DNA of 5,689 nt from the NCBI GenBank assembly GCA_004357015.1, contig SMXE01000185.1, positions 1 through 5,689 on the forward strand. The letters are read 5' to 3'. The stretch comes from Caldithrix sp. GTDB taxonomy: Bacteria; Zhuqueibacterota; Zhuqueibacteria; Oceanimicrobiales; Oceanimicrobiaceae. This document shows positions 5,042-5,689 of the stretch, piece after piece. Below the pieces are notes generated by a model, which searched no databases, was not told where the DNA came from, and was given only the letters and a program-made list of their open reading frames with translations. The position numbers and the translations under genes are program-made. Within the stretch, counting starts at the first letter, position 1; each line of letters starts with the position of its first letter.

Positions 5042-5689
5042 TGAATTGTGAAATCATTCAGAAGAACGATTTACACGAGAAATATGTTCTCGAACGCATG
5101 TCTGACTCTGAGAAACTCGCATACGAGCAGCACCTGCAGAGCTGCGCCGCGTGCCGCAAACAATTGCAGGCGCAGCGTTGGCTCATTTCCGGTATCCGGG
5201 AGACCGGCCGGGCCGAGATGAAGGAAGAAATGCGCCGGCAGGTAGCGAGTCTGGACGGTGCGGGAAAGCGCGTCAACTGGGGAATGCTCGCCCGCCTCGC
5301 TGCGGTGCTCTTCATCGTGGTGCTGAGTCCTACCGTGTACTACATTTACAAAACCAGCATCCCCGGGTCTGCACAGGTTTTTGAGGAGGTGCGGGTTCTG
5401 TCATCGGTGTCGCTGCAGGCGCAAGCAGATTCTGTCGGCGACAGCAAAGAGATGCGCCGGGCAGTCGCTCAAAACGAAACCGGGCGCGAAGAGGCGAGAC
5501 AGCGTGCAGGCCAGGCACGGGTCCCGGCTAAACAGCAAAAATCATCCGAGTCCGTCGCCGATGCGGGCGGCGAACTTGAGAAATCTGTGGAATTGGTCAT
5601 GCGACCTAACGAGCGGTCGGACGCCATAAAAGTTTCGGAGAAGGACGACGTGGTATCGGCCCAGGGGGAAACTTTCGTTATGCAAGCCG
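5041..5689 (+). CDS. Membrane-anchored zinc-finger anti-sigma factor (3'-partial)
   Basis: The frame is open from the ATG to the window end (216 full codons), so the C-terminus is missing. The cytoplasmic part carries C3 and H31-x3-C35-x2-C38 (QHLQSCAACRKQL), the ZAS-type zinc-binding anti-sigma motif that clamps an ECF sigma factor. A basic stretch precedes one predicted membrane segment at about 81-103 (GMLARLAAVLFIVVLSPTVYY). The rest (about 104 onward) would be periplasmic. It begins with a short hydrophobic stretch (VFEEVRVLSSVSL) and becomes strongly hydrophilic, rich in Q, A, E, K and S, probably flexible or coiled. It is not recognised as a known sensor domain. The gene overlaps the sigma stop codon (TGATG), the standard cognate arrangement. 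Likely role: hold the sigma factor at the membrane and release it on an envelope signal, by conformational change or proteolysis, which the sequence cannot distinguish. Confidence 0.88.
   Translation, partial: MNCEIIQKNDLHEKYVLERMSDSEKLAYEQHLQSCAACRKQLQAQRWLISGIRETGRAEMKEEMRRQVASLDGAGKRVNWGMLARLAAVLFIVVLSPTVYYIYKTSIPGSAQVFEEVRVLSSVSLQAQADSVGDSKEMRRAVAQNETGREEARQRAGQARVPAKQQKSSESVADAGGELEKSVELVMRPNERSDAIKVSEKDDVVSAQGETFVMQA

Overview
The window holds two gene groups and the start of a third feature set, all with bacterial architecture: Shine-Dalgarno sites, tight spacing and an ECF sigma/anti-sigma pair. Genes are moderately GC-rich by eye, and the two main intergenic gaps are clearly AT-rich. 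The signal peptide and the membrane-anchored anti-sigma factor fit a cell with a periplasm. Region 4 of the sigma factor ends in a lysine-rich segment (VAKSKKYQCKKAL) that I associate with sigma factors of the Bacteroidota/Calditrichota (FCB) side of the tree. An FCB-type or candidate-phylum environmental bacterium is therefore my best guess. It is only an inference.

Left part (1-1782, plus strand). The window opens inside a long reading frame that carries the C-terminal end of a PfkB-family sugar/nucleoside kinase (VDPTGAGD motif). It then continues, without a stop, into a roughly 280-residue helical domain that looks like the HhH-GPD glycosylase / Qng1 (DUF2419) fold and ends in a four-cysteine iron-sulfur loop. 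This kinase-glycosylase fusion is the most unusual protein here. It is followed 24 nt later by tag, encoding DNA-3-methyladenine glycosylase I with all expected zinc and active-site residues and a TTG start. The two genes are probably co-transcribed.

Middle part (2018-4210, minus strand). A single large gene, convergent with tag, encodes an exported 730-residue protein with a VIT domain and a von Willebrand factor A domain with a complete metal-binding (MIDAS) site. The gap between it and tag (1783-2017) holds a 25-nt imperfect inverted repeat built of roughly 9-nt CGCAGAG units.

Right part (4463-5689, plus strand). Divergent from the VIT/vWA gene is an ECF sigma factor gene whose TGA overlaps the ATG of a zinc-finger (ZAS-type), single-membrane-span anti-sigma factor. 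The anti-sigma gene runs off the window. The 252-nt divergent spacer carries a second inverted repeat, built of CCACGGA-type units. It also carries a 10-bp perfect inverted repeat whose right arm covers the ribosome-binding site and start codon of the sigma gene.

How the genes may work together: the sigma/anti-sigma pair is a trans-envelope signalling module, and the divergent exported VIT/vWA protein is a natural candidate for a regulon member or a signal partner. The left operon is probably unrelated. It concerns base or nucleoside metabolism: DNA alkylation repair by Tag, and possibly a two-step phosphorylate-then-cleave salvage reaction in the fusion protein.
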